A DNA stretch of 64,000 nt from the NCBI GenBank assembly GCA_032622095.1, contig CP136066.1:188332716-188396715 (forward strand), written 5' to 3'. The stretch comes from Siphonodentalium dalli (lineage: Eukaryota; Mollusca; Scaphopoda; Gadilida; Siphonodentaliidae). The notes beneath the pieces were generated by a model. It saw nothing but the letters and a program-made list of their open reading frames with translations. It was not told where the DNA came from and searched no databases. This document shows, in pieces, positions 44,979-55,800 of this stretch (position 1 is its first letter; every line of letters begins with the position of its first letter). The translations under genes and the position numbers were made by a program.

Positions 44979-45429
44979 TGTTTATTATATGTTCCGCTCA
45001 GTTGGCCCATGGATCAACTCGAAAGAACAGTAAAAGTGCAAATTTATTACACCCAAACACAGCCATGGTAATGAGCTTGTGCATATAAATTAGTTCCATC
45101 TTTAAGAGAGATTGGTTGAGGGATAAATGGGCTAATCACTATGTTTAACCAAAAAAAATATATTGATCGCATATTAACTTTTTAAAACCTGAACACTCAG
45201 GGAATTTTAGCACAGTCTTCCACCAAGAAACCGAATCACTTTTAATTTTAGCGCGGATGGATACGAGTGAGATATCGATATCTCACTAAACGGATAACGG
45301 TTTTTATCTGATGCGAAAATACTATTAATTGATAGCTTAGCATATAATAAAATTTAGTTATTAATTTGCACATTTTGGTTCAGAACGGCCTGTTATCGAA
45401 TTATATGAATATCACTTTAAATTTTCCCT

Positions 45430-45538
45430 TAACCGAGTAATGACATCACCAATTCGAGTAATATCATTTTACGACATCACCAATCCGAGTAATATCATTT
45501 TACGATATCACAAATCCGAGTAATATGGTTTTAACGAC
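45430..45538 (+). repeat. 31-bp tandem repeat, 3.3 copies
   Basis: Unit ACGACATCACCAATCCGAGT plus AATATCATTTT, with three nearly identical copies and a partial fourth. Confidence 0.92.
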
Positions 45539-45678
45539 ATAATGTAAATCAACTTTACAGTAAACAATGTGTAGGTATCTATTTTTTGTGAGCCACTCAT
45601 TAGAAAGAGTTGTCAGTTATTAAGAGGCGATCTAAATAATAAATAGGATATTACTTGATTTGTTTTATATTATAATAT

Positions 45679-45754
45679 GCCTGGTATCAGCTCTCGGTAA
45701 CCTCATACCTCCGGCCTCAGACTGGTATGAGGCTACCTCGGGCTGATATCAGGC
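45679..45754. repeat. 76-bp imperfect palindrome
   Basis: GCCTGGTATCAGCTCTCGGT with AACCTCATACC pairs with GGTATGAGGCTACCTCGGGC and TGATATCAGGC; loop near CCGGCCTCAGACT. It is richer in G+C than the AT-rich flanks. Confidence 0.88.
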
Positions 45755-45797
45755 CTAATACCAAACCAACCAAGTAATATCATCTAATTGTAATATT

Positions 45798-46514
45798 TGT
45801 GACCCGCCATATCAAATCCAGTCGTAAGTCGGGATTTTGTTACCCTGTGCCAATGCATTCCCTTATATATGCGAGATGACCATAGGTCGCCTCGCATATA
45901 TAAGAGAATGCATTGGCCTAACAATTTTTTACAATTTTAATAATTTTTTCTTGTATTCTTTAACAATTTTACAATTTCACCCATACAGAGCCCCAGACAA
46001 ACATGAGCAGACGACACTCTTCTATATGCTTCTATATATGTGTGGGGCTCCCTGCAGGGTAATGGATGTTTTTTTATCACATAATTTGCCCATAAAAGCA
46101 GTTTCATAATTATCGATAAGAGACACGTTTAATATCGGCGCGTGCGATGACGTCACATCGTTCTTCACATGACTTGCGATCGCTGCGGGTTTTATCGTTG
46201 TTTTCGATGGATATTTCGCATTGCTTCGCGTTTATTTGATCATGTGATAAAAAGTATCTCACACTTGTCCTATTTTATACGTAATTTATCAACCTCGTCC
46301 ACTAAATTCTATTTGAGCCTCGGTAAACCTCGGCTCAAATCGAATTTAGTGAACTCGGTTGATAAATTCCGTATAAAATAGAAACTCATATGAGATCCTC
46401 TATTTATTATATGTCCTAAAAAATAGTATGGTCGACTCGCATATATAAGAGAATGCATTGGCACAGGGTAAAAAAAATCCCGACTTACGACTGGATTTGA
46501 TATGGCGGGTCACA
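45798..46514 (-). mobile_element. T-family MITE, copy 3, mosaic and enlarged to 717 bp
   Basis: Both TGTGACCCGCCATATCAA ends are present, but the immediate flanks are TT on each side rather than TA. The first palindrome is whole (45849-45917); the second survives only as its distal half (46432-46465). About 350 bp not found in other T copies replaces the rest and itself contains a complete palindromic MITE at 46270-46381. Internal GGGGCTCCCTGCAGGGTAAT shows inverted orientation relative to copy 2. Confidence 0.82.
46270..46381. mobile_element. 112-bp palindromic MITE, copy 1 (nested)
   Basis: CTATTTTATACGTAATTTAT and CAACCTCGTCCACTAAATTC are mirrored by GAATTTAGTGAACTCGGTTG and ATAAATTCCGTATAAAATAG around GAGCCTCGGTAAACCTCGGCTC. 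A second copy lies at 47184-47295. Confidence 0.9.
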
Positions 46515-46523
46515 TTTATCAAC

Positions 46524-46772
46524 TAAGGAATGGGCGGGGCCATTTTAAATTGCGCAGATACCAGGAGCCGCAAGTATAATTGAGATTTGAAATCAATTAG
46601 CGTATATCTAAATTATATGAAATTTGAAATGTTCGCGTTTAATTGCTTAACATAAACGTCTCTGATTTGTGCATAAAATATATGAGCACTTTGCACAGAC
46701 TACTTATGTGCTTGATAATCTCCCGTTACAGGAAAAGTGCATTTCCGCAACAATTCTCGCTTTGTTGGGCGT
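46524..46772 (+). repeat. dispersed repeat, uninterrupted partner of 43475-43745
   Basis: GAATGGGCGGGGCCATTTTA, TTTAATTGCTTAACATAAAC, GAGCACTTTGCACAGAC and AAAAGTGCATTTCCGCAACA. It gives the pre-insertion arrangement of the other copy. It starts just outside the T3 element. Confidence 0.75.
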
Positions 46773-46929
46773 CAAAATTGATTAATAATGTCCATCAGAA
46801 AACGAGAGTGCATAAGAACTAAAGCCCACATGCTGGGTCCATAGGTACTCATAGTGCGATATGTGGCGGAGATGTGGGGCATGGTGTCTCAATCTGTCAT
46901 ATTTACAAAAGAACGTCCGTTATAACAGG

Positions 46930-47085
46930 GGGGAGGGCGGAAAAAAACTGCAGACACAGGGTGGAAAAAACTGTTTTCTTCGGTTTGGGTATCCCCCCCC
47001 CCCCAAACAGCAAAAATTGCAGTTTTTTTCCACTGACCATTGACCCCCCCCCCCCCCCCCCACCCACCCCCCCCCCCCAGAAAAA
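46930..47085. repeat. poly-C tracts
   Basis: C runs at about 46990-47003, 47044-47061 and 47069-47079 with C-interrupting A. The complementary G runs could form a quadruplex. The overlapping 60-87 codon ORFs are proline/glycine translations of these tracts. Confidence 0.95.
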
Positions 47086-47183
47086 TCAAATTTACCCCAG
47101 CCGGCTGCAGCCGGACAACAACTCGGTTTGACCGGAAATTAAGTTGGTTCAAGTCTGAGATAAAGAGGATCTCACTAAAGTTT

Positions 47184-47295
47184 CTATTTTATACGAAATT
47201 TATCAATCGAGTTCACTTAATTTGATTTGAGCTGAGGTTTACCGAGGTTCAAATAGAATGTAGTGGACAAGGTTGATCAATTATGTATAAAATAG
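47184..47295. mobile_element. 112-bp palindromic MITE, copy 2
   Basis: CTATTTTATACGAAATTTAT, CGAGTTCACTTAATTTGATT and the mirror AAATAGAATGTAGTGGACAA, TTATGTATAAAATAG. It is the relative of 46270-46381, in an orientation in which the GAGTTCAC arm comes first. Flanks differ, so it is an independent insertion. Confidence 0.88.
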
Positions 47296-48250
47296 AACAT
47301 GTTTGTTATACCGATTATCAGCTGATATAGTGTTATAGACATATATTGTATACTGATTGAAAAAAAACGCACTATTTTTAAGTTAAGGACATGCTACTGC
47401 AGTAAATCTGACAATAGCAACATAGCTTGGGTAATTTATTCTGATGAGTTTGGCATAAGATTACTAAGTTGATACTTGATAGACCGTTCCAACATTGGTC
47501 AAGTTTCCTGTTGTTTGCATTTTATTATTTCTACGAAGGACAGAGGGCAAATGCATCAAAATGCTGCTGGCAACATATTAGTTACTCACATCTATTGAGT
47601 GCACATCTATATTGATGGATTGTTGATGCCTTTGCACTCTGTCCTTCAACTATTCATAATAACATGTGAACAACCAGGAACTTTGGCATTTTAGAGATAA
47701 TCACACAAGAAGTCACCAATTGTTTGAGAATCCTGGAGAATCACTAAGAATGTGGTTTTCTGTAGTTCACAGAATGGTCATTGTCTACCAGTAGAACGCA
47801 GATTTGTATCTCGTGATGTCATGACATGTACAAACATGTATATTGGTGATCGCAACGCTTTGTATGCACTTTAAAAAATGACAACTAGTCATTACCTCGA
47901 CTTTGAAAAAGATGCAAATGAGATGAGTGAGATACCAGCATATAACTGTTTTCTGATACCATTGGAGGAGAAATTGTTTAATACATGGGATAGTTCTGCA
48001 GTAAAAATTTGCCAGATAAGCGATCGCAGGGTAGAATTCTGCATTCGACTGGTAGACACTGACATAGTCGGCATTATTAAGAGGGTTAATGGGGTCAATA
48101 TCACATGTAAACCAAGACAGTTGCGGCTTGGAGTCTTGTGGATTGTACTACTCATGTATATATGATTTGGATATTAAGGTTAATCCATATTCTATAAAAT
48201 GAGAGAAAATTGAAGTTGTGAGTCTAAAAATACATATTTGGAAAAAAATG
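47296..48250. other. no gene recognised
   Basis: A 95-codon plus ORF and an 87-codon minus ORF overlap at 47878-48165; neither is recognisable. CATCTATTGAGTGCACATCT shows a small local duplication. No splice signals can be tied together. Confidence 0.4.
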
Positions 48251-48267
48251 ACATGCAAATTTTTTCC

Positions 48268-48374
48268 GACACCCCCCCCCCCCCCCCTAAATGAATAAGG
48301 AAAAAATTTACGTGTAAATTTTGACGCCTAGGTCCCCCCCCCCCGGTACGTTGTGTCCCGCAGTTCCCCCCCTG
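48268..48374. repeat. three poly-C tracts
   Basis: C runs at about 48271-48287, 48333-48343 and 48365-48371 within 105 bp. Slippage-prone; length may vary. Confidence 0.95.
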
Positions 48375-48389
48375 GTTTTAATAGAAAAA

Positions 48390-48425
48390 GGGGCCCCGGG
48401 TGGCTCAGTTGGTAAGGTTTATGGT
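48390..48425 (+). mobile_element. truncated tRNA-SINE head
   Basis: GGGTGGCTCAGTTGGTAAGG matches the A-box end of the SINE at 337-451 in plus orientation. After GGTTT the similarity stops and TTAACCCTTCTATACTG follows, so it is a head-only fragment. Confidence 0.5.
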
Positions 48426-50094
48426 GTGTTAACCCTTCTATACTGAATGGATTTTCACACTCAGTTATAAAAGTATGCATTGGAATGGTCTATTGTTCAG
48501 TTGGATGTGTGCTCAGGTAGTGTATAAGCAGACAACAGACACGCGAAAAGATAATACAACAGCAGAATAGTTTAAACGTTGATTTCCGATGTTGATGTCC
48601 GCTGATATATCTCAGCCATGGGCTATTGGATTATGTTGAAATTTGATAAGGAGGCCTGGTATCATGAGGGCTTTAATAAGAGGTATCATTTATGTTGTTT
48701 GCATTTTCCATTGAAGAGGTATCCCTCTGTGTTCATCTGAATATGTTGTATTTTTGTCTATCCTCTCAAAATTGGTTTCTGTCCTGCCCATGTTTCAATT
48801 GGCGCCATGGGGGTAGTATGTCCCAGCACGGAGGTGCACGGCGGGGGTATATCCCAGCATGGAGGTGCAACTTCTTGTTTCGTTTTGAAACACGTTCATA
48901 TTGAACCTATATAGACCTCCAAATAGGTTCATATTGAGCTTATGAGAACAGCTGTGATATATTAACCATCTGGGCTGTCTTTCCTCCACCTATACAACTG
49001 ACGTCGTGATATGATATATCTGCTGACACGGCGATAAACTCGAATAAACCAAACCAACCTCTTTTCTAGATTTCGGTGCAGATTTCCACATGAATATATG
49101 CGAAGTAAAACTTTTCTCGAACTGAACAGGGTTGAAGAATCGTAGTCTGTCTATAACAACAAATTACACGCTGCCATCACAACAGACTCGCCGGTAGACG
49201 ATATTTTACGGAATTGGCATGTAACCTGTGACACAAAAACGAAACGAAAACATCATAAACATGACGCACAGTGTGACATTGGCTGAACTCACCGTAAATA
49301 TTGTATTGTTTCTGGCCCACCTGCGTCGTAACCCGACAACTCGGGTCACCAAACGTCACCCGCCAGTTTTTTCATCCCTGTATCAATTTCACATAATGAT
49401 GTGTTTTGCCTTTTCCGCTTCGAATTCCTTTCACATATAATTACGCTAAGACTGATTAATAGCGACGCTGGCACGACAGGGTTGTTCTCAGAATGAATTC
49501 TGTGACGCCGCAACCTCAAAGATCAACTGTCTGATTTGACACCAAATAATTCGGAATTTTCAAAACCAATTTTCCGTTTACCAGGCAAAATAAAAAAAAA
49601 AATACTTGCAATCACCATCATTCTTATCATATGGGCATTGCGAAAATCCACAAAAAAACATTCACAAGTAACATGTCGAAAATGACAACAAAAGCTGAAA
49701 ATTGAGAACGCTCTTTATTGTCTGCCGCTTTTCGGTGACGGAACCCAAGCCCCATGCAGAGTTCCATACCTTTGATACGCAGGGCTTACCCCTACCAGCA
49801 TCTACACATAATGTGAAGAAATAACTCGTTGATTTATTTGAAACTTTTGTAGGTTACAATTCATTCTGCAAGCCAGAATGAATTGTAACTGACAAAACTC
49901 TTCAATAATTTTTTGTTAGATTTAATTAAGAAAATACACATGCCGGCAGTGGTCAGACATATAGCGTAGCGAGGGGACTGAACTCTGTTTTACAGCTTGG
50001 ACTGAAATGTGGACGCCCTCTATATATGAGGCGATCATTGACAAAAAGCCAAAATGTGTTAAAAATTCATCTTTTGAATGTCGATGTATAATAA

Positions 50095-50651
50095 ATGTTT
50101 TGTTGTTCTAAGTGTACACGTGTAGCTGGCATGACATTGGAATTGAAGAACGAAGTTGCACGTTATGTACTTCTGAAGACGTTGGCGATGAATTCCATTA
50201 TCTATTCAAATGGGATAAATTTAAAGAATCAAGAACCCGTCTCTTGCCAATAGAATTCACAAAAAAAACAAAACAAATGCAATAGTTATGAGTGAACTAC
50301 TCAACACTAAAGACAAACAATTATTTCGACATCTATGTATTCTGATAAGACAAATAGTCAAAGAAATTTCTTAGATTTATATATCATATAACGTACATGA
50401 ACCCCCATGCATTATAATATATCATATTATAAAACAGTGTTTAAATCTAATGAAGTATATATATACATGTACGGTAGCCAAATTATAGGATATGTATGAC
50501 ATTATTTATTTAATTGATAGCATGTTGGCTGGATACACATGTTTGTTCGCCATGTTGACCACATGTAAATATGAACATATCTGTATATACCTAATATATT
50601 TATCTCAATGCCTTTGTTACGGAAATGAGAAAATAAATGAATTGAATTGAC
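50095..50651 (+). pseudogene. LINE ORF2 C-terminal fragment with 3' UTR
   Basis: Plus-strand frame reads HDIGIEERSCTLC, then GDEFHYLFKWDKFKESRTR before a stop near 50285. The C-x2-C followed by GDEFH.L....F...R pattern is the conserved C-terminal region of Jockey/CR1-group ORF2 proteins. The usual Cys after HFLF is Trp here. A downstream piece in another frame still reads LIRQIVKEIS, so there is at least one frameshift. The 3' end is AAAATAAATGAATTGAATTG at 50651. Reverse transcriptase and endonuclease are missing (5' truncation). Confidence 0.8.
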
Positions 50652-50657
50652 AATCAT

Positions 50658-50745
50658 CCTTCAAATCTCGATGTATTGATTCATTGGTTGTTTAGTTTAA
50701 TGTGTACCAGGGGTCGTTCTGTCTATATATGTATTTTCTTTATAT
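50658..50745 (+). repeat. dispersed repeat (partner 43175-43265)
   Basis: AATCTCGATGTATTGATTCA, TTGGTTGTTTAGTTTAATGT and CTATATATGTATTTTCTTTA match 43175-43265. It begins immediately after the LINE tail. Confidence 0.65.
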
Positions 50746-50877
50746 CTTATACGATGTATGATTCACCAGAAATAAACTATTGATATCCGTCAATATAGAA
50801 ATATAAGTAATGGCTCAAGAGAATGATCTAATTGTTTTCTGTTGTTAAAATGTACATTTGGTTGGTGCCTGTCATTT

Positions 50878-51185
50878 GCAGAATGAGGTCCCCATGCAGA
50901 GGGTGAATTTAGTGACGCTATCCCGCATAGCGGGCTAGCATCACTAAATTCACCATATGGGGACCTCAATCTGCTTAGGCCTCATCTGCAATGGGAGACA
51001 TAGACTCCGAATGAAGTTTCCAAATGGTGAATATTGTGATGTACACCCATCGGGAACCTCGATTATGCAATGTGTTGCCTGCCAATTTGGGGATATAGAG
51101 AAACTAAACTAGAAAAAGAAATAGAGTCTATGCGAAGAATGCGGGATAGTATCACTAAATTCACCCTCTGGGGACCTCATTCTGC
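50878..51185. mobile_element. composite palindrome MITE, copy 2
   Basis: A full GCAGAATGAGG-type palindrome at 50878-50975 and a half palindrome at 51141-51185 ending CCTCATTCTGC, with an AAACTAAACTAGAAAAAGAA interior. It is inverted relative to 1509-1910. Loss of one arm of the second palindrome shortens it. Confidence 0.78.
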
Positions 51186-51289
51186 TTAGGCACGCTATAC
51201 TCAGGCTTGGGCTGGAAGCTTACATACATAAATTAGATGCGATATGGTGTCAAATCGGATAGGGCATCTTTATAAGGACATGGATCTGT

Positions 51290-51535
51290 TGAACCTCTAA
51301 ATGTACCCATATGTACAGGCTACGTAATTTTAGGAGGCAGCATCAGGAGGGAGGGGTAATATTTATCTATAAATATACGAAATACCAATATACACACGAT
51401 ATATACTCTTATAAAAGACCATACAAATACAAGACCATTACAATTTATTACCGGTTTGCTACTTTCCACACGAAAGTGACAAACGCTCTTTATTTTTACC
51501 ATTTCAGGATATAATTAACAAAACGCTCTTTATTA
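51290..51535 (+). mobile_element. F-repeat relative, diverged
   Basis: AAGTGACAAACGCTCTTTAT, TTTTACCATTTCAGGATATA and a second AAACGCTCTTTATTAATA at the right, with CTACGTAATTTTAGGAGG at the left, resemble the left half and termini of the F repeat. The middle is not alignable by eye. Confidence 0.5.
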
Positions 51536-52811
51536 ATAAGCCTTCTTTGGAAGTGATGAAATCTGATTGCAATAAGTTGTTTCGAGACACACAGACTGCA
51601 TATAAATTATATATTGATGTGCATTACAATAAACATCTTGTATAGCTTGTATCTTGTATCTGGGCCATGTATACTTATCGAGCTCTTTTGGTTTTGATTA
51701 TAATTAGCGTGTCCGTCCGTCCGTCCGGATTATAAATGAATATTACTCAGGGGTTTGGTATTTATTTCGTATTTGAGAACGCAATCCAAGTTCGAATTTT
51801 TGACAGAGTTATGTCCCATTTTGTCTCCCGACATTCCATCGGAGGACTAGAGTAATTATACCCTCGTCCGTATGTCGAGCGGTGAGTCCGTCTGTCCGTG
51901 TGGAACGTTGTCCGATCCTGTATTCTGGTTAATTAAAAAAATAAACTTGTCACATATATCAACTAAGATGATAACTTGCGCACTTGAGTTCGCTCGGACT
52001 CATCTGATGGAGTTATTACCATTATTCAACATAGAATCGTTCATCCTGGGACGCGTCCGAGCCTGTATTCCGTAATTTTCCAGTCAATTATTTTAAAACT
52101 TGGCACAGATATCAACCACCATGAGAACCTGCACACCTGCTATTTTGATTTCAGTCCGAGCCATTTTGGCAGAGTTGTTGGCATTTTTTCGACATAGAAA
52201 TGTTTTATGTTTTTTTATTTTAGTGTTAGTATTGACCCTTTCTCGACACATTGAAGATGTGCAACGTAATTAGTGAATATGCACTTTGTATCATATTGGT
52301 GTAATCAATTCCTCCTACAGTTTGTAGTATAGGGATCTGAAACCCACAAATCCTTCAAACCTGCATGCCACCTTCGTCGGGGGACATTTTGGTCAGCAAC
52401 CTTTCTTCGACATCGAAATAACAATAGTTTGGCAATATTCAATAGAACTTCTTGATATTTGATATATATTTACATACTAAGTGTGATTATCACTAAATCC
52501 AGCATTCTGATTGGTCGGCGCCCACGTGGATAGTTGCAATTATTTCTCGGTGAACGCGCAACAGCTCATAACTGCAGCCTCATAATTACATCGACACGTC
52601 ATACGTTTGGGAAAGACGAACTCGTAATGTTTGGGCGCATTTGGACTAGCGCATGATTGACTTAATAAATAATCGGGTTTCAATATAAAGAGAAATTGTT
52701 CCTGTTAACTTTTGCCAAGGGTGCTATGGGATATTTTGGGCTGGTTTTGTCACGATACACTTTTCGATTTAAATACATTTACAGAAGTGGCTTTTTCGCT
52801 AAATGTATATA

Positions 52812-52984
52812 AATATAAGGATTAACTGTCATGTGGACTGTTTTTATGGAGATGTAACCGCGAGGTGAGTGGTAATAACTTGTATGTAAAACCAGGTTTT
52901 ACACAAGTTATGGCCACTCACCTCGCGGTTACATCTCCATAAAAACAGTCCACATGACAGTTAATCATTATATTCGTCGCGGTC
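52812..52984. mobile_element. 170-bp long palindrome
   Basis: ATTAACTGTCATGTGGACTG, TTTTTATGGAGATGTAACCG and CGAGGTGAGTGG (52821-52872) are complemented exactly at 52924-52975. The inner part TAATAACTTGT..AAAACC also pairs with GGTTTTACACAAGTTAT. Outside the perfect arms, AATATAAGG and CATTATATT pair less well. Perfect arms of more than 50 bp imply recent origin or strong exchange between arms. Confidence 0.93.
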
Positions 52985-53837
52985 TGACGATTCTTGACGA
53001 AGAAGACGCAGGTCAAGTTCGAAATTAGTCACTATCAGGTGCGGGTTAGAATTCAGCTTAGAATTCACAATCTTTGGGTTGTTCGGATGATCACATGAGA
53101 AATATTCAACAGAGTTTTAATGATTTTTGGTATGTGGTTCGGCGAAAATTGTCACGGTCAGATGATTTCTTGGCGGAATTATGTACCCTTTCCAAATAAG
53201 AATTCACATTTTCCGCTGTCCGGATAATAATTTGAGCAATATGGCCACTGTCGGTGAGTTGTGGCGGAGTTACGTATCCTATTCGACTTAGAATTTACAC
53301 TAATTTGTAGGTTATCCGAATGATAACTTGATCAAAATTCAACAGAATTTCACAATATTTGGTGTGTGGTTCACTTTTGAGAACTCACATATCCAATTCG
53401 AAAATTGTCAAGGTCCTGTGATATGACGGAGTTATCCCACCTTTTCATATAAAAAGTCACCTTTTTGGCTTGTTCGGATAATAATATGAGCAATATAGCC
53501 ATTGTCGGTGATTAGTGGCTGAGTTATGCCCCCTATTCGACTTAGAATTTATAATGTTTTGGTTGTCCGAATGATAATTTGAGTAATATTCAACATTATT
53601 CCACACCCATCGACGTGAGGCACATGTATTCAACGGAATACGAGCCATTGAATACATATTAGTGTATACCTCTAGTGGAACACAAGCCGGAACTATACAT
53701 TATACATCCGATTCGGGTGATGTCCCGAAAATTACTGGTTATTAATCAGAGTTAAATCACAATAAAGGAATAGTCATAGTATCAATGAAGGTGACAATTC
53801 TGGATTTAATTTATCTGACACAACGGTGTAGAATAAA

Positions 53838-54002
53838 TACAGAACACAACTTGCATCATAATCTCGAATCTTTTATCGAACTCGTTGCGGACGGCGCATA
53901 GTGACATTTCGCTCGAGCTACGCTCTCGCGAAATATATCCTTGCGCCATGCGCAACTCATTTGATAAAAGATTCTCGATTAAGATGCGCGTTGTGTTCTG
54001 TC
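53838..54002. mobile_element. 165-bp imperfect palindromic MITE
   Basis: ACAGAACACAACTTGCATC, AATCTCGAATCTTTTATC and GACATTTCGC are mirrored by GCGAAATATATCC, GATAAAAGATTCTCGATTAA and GATGCGCGTTGTGTTCTGT around CTCGAGCTACGCTCTCG. It interrupts the 220-bp repeat. About 15% mismatches suggest an older insertion. Confidence 0.85.
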
Positions 54003-54401
54003 TATGAATTTCATAATATTTTGCATATATGGTTCAGATTTGAGAAGACGACACAGGTCAAGTTTGAAAATGGTCACGGTTCGGCGATTTTTGATGGAGG
54101 TATATGTCGCCTTTTCGAACTAGAATTGACCATGTTTCCGGTGTCTGGATCACATGAACCATTTTTCTCAGAACTCAATGAATTTTGGTATATGTTCACT
54201 TTTGAGCCACACATGTCAAAATCAAGTTGGAAACGAACTTTGGTACCAAATTTGTTGCCAGAATTTGATTTCTTTGATTATATGTCGTATTTTCAAATTA
54301 GAATTTACAATGTTTTGAGCCACACAGGTCAAAATCAAGATCAAGTTGCAAACGAAGTTTGGTACCAAGATTGTTGCCAGAATTTGATTCCTTTGTTTTC
54401 A

Positions 54402-54446
54402 ACACCAACAACAACAACAACAACAACAACAGCAACAACAAAAAAC
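54402..54446. repeat. (AAC)n microsatellite
   Basis: About 13 AAC triplets with CCA and AGC interruptions at the end of the 182-codon ORF, producing its poly-threonine tail. Confidence 0.95.
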
Positions 54447-54450
54447 TGAT

Positions 54451-55150
54451 GCATAACAAATGTCGCCTGTTTCGGGGAACGTGTGTCAGCGACCTTTTAT
54501 TTCGTTATATTGTTAATGGTCATGCATGCGGACATTCGTCGTTTTTTATTCCAAAAATCAATAGTTAGCCAAAAACAGCAAAACGTGACGCAATGAGTGA
54601 AAACCAGCCGATGCGTTGCAGAGATATACGATATAGCTAACAAATGAACATTACAACATTGAACATTAGAACGACCATGAAGCATGCAACACAAGACGTA
54701 AGACTATAGAGACATCCGGACTCACAAGAATTCTGAGCTTCTCATTTCCTCCAACAGGAGAGCGCGACAGCTGTTTCTAATTCGAGTGACACTTCTTCCG
54801 GAAGCAATAAAAAGTCGAGTGAACAGACGTTTTGATATCAATTCAGGGTATCACTATATCCGTTGCGTCGAAATTTATTTATTTTTTGATAGATTGGTTA
54901 ACTGAATGGATTAAATTGGTCGTTAAACACAATTTATCCATTTCTTAATAGGCATCTTCTGGGTTGAATTTCCATTCTCTTATCACAGCAGTATTTAATA
55001 CGAAATTCAAGTTGAGTCAGTGTTCCAATGCGCGGACTTGTTTTGTCGTAACTGGTTGCATATTGTGCACCCGGCGCGGACAATGTACATTTATTATATA
55101 ACAAGACTCGGCGTGTTCGAGCTTCACTGATTGATATATACAACCAGTCA
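54451..55150. other. no gene recognised
   Basis: Short ORFs only, no repeat partner found in the window. Confidence 0.4.
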
Positions 55151-55400
55151 GATCTAATGATTTTTTTTTACCCTGTGCCAATGCATTCTCTTATATATGC
55201 GAGTCGACCATAGGTCGCCTCGCATATATAAGAGAATGCATTGGCTTAACACATTAAAAATTATAAAATTGTTAAAGAATGTAAGAATGCATTCTCTTAT
55301 ATATGCGAGGCGACCTATGGTCGACTCGCATATATAAGAGAATACATTGGCACAGGGCATAACTGTAACTATCACAATGTGGTCAAGGAGCCGGTTCCAA

Positions 55401-55800
55401 GGGTGTGACTAATTACCGCCCGGGGACCGCCCGGGACCGCCCGGGGACCGCCCGGGACCGCCCGGGACCGCCCGGGCGGCCCAACGAGCCCGTGGACACA
55501 ATATCTCGACGGTATAACGTAGCGACATGCCACCTGAGGGCAACATAGAAAAATTTACTCGCTCGCTCGTCTCCGGCCGGTCATATTAACCCCACAAATG
55601 CCGATATTGGCTAAAATAGCCTGGGTGATTACTGGTGTCTTCGTGTGTGTTCAGACAGATTATTTTGGTGTTTCTCGGTAGTGCAATAAGTGCAATATAC
55701 CTGAGTGTTAATTCCATGTATTGACTCGTTGACGCGTCCACGGCCGATGTTATTAACCCCTCAAATTCCGGTAAAATAGTGTATAAACAAAAGAACCTTG
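55401..55800 (+). repeat. left terminal arm of the foldback element
   Basis: Begins with six GACCGCCCGGG repeats (the right arm has three), then a variant, 345-bp unit in which ACAAATGCCGATATTGGCTA to CCACGGCCGATGTTATTAAC is inserted relative to the 180-bp unit. Matched in inverted orientation at 58356-58729 and in direct orientation at 57286-57590. Confidence 0.88.

Larger units (their letters stand above)
51706..54450. repeat. degenerate repeat, about 220-bp unit, interrupted
   Basis: Starts with (GTCC)4. Recurring blocks are GGTCAAGTTCGAAATT.GTCAC, GATG.C.GAGTTATG.CCC, ATTCGACTTAGAATTTACA, TGTCCGGATAATAATTTGAG CAAT-type and TATGTGGTTCACTTTTGAG. They occur at least six times at roughly 220-bp spacing, strongest at 53000-53640 and 54030-54400. 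The 182-codon ORF at 53901-54449 runs through an inserted palindrome and this repeat, so it is not a gene. Insertions at 52450-52990 and 53838-54002 break the periodicity. Confidence 0.7.

Noticed and set aside
46861-47152. Proline- or glycine-rich ORFs around the poly-C tracts
   Set aside because: Pure translations of homopolymer C/G with matching ORFs on both strands.
53901-54449. 182-codon plus-strand ORF
   Set aside because: It begins inside a palindromic MITE, crosses the degenerate 220-bp repeat and ends in an AAC microsatellite. There is no coherent protein.
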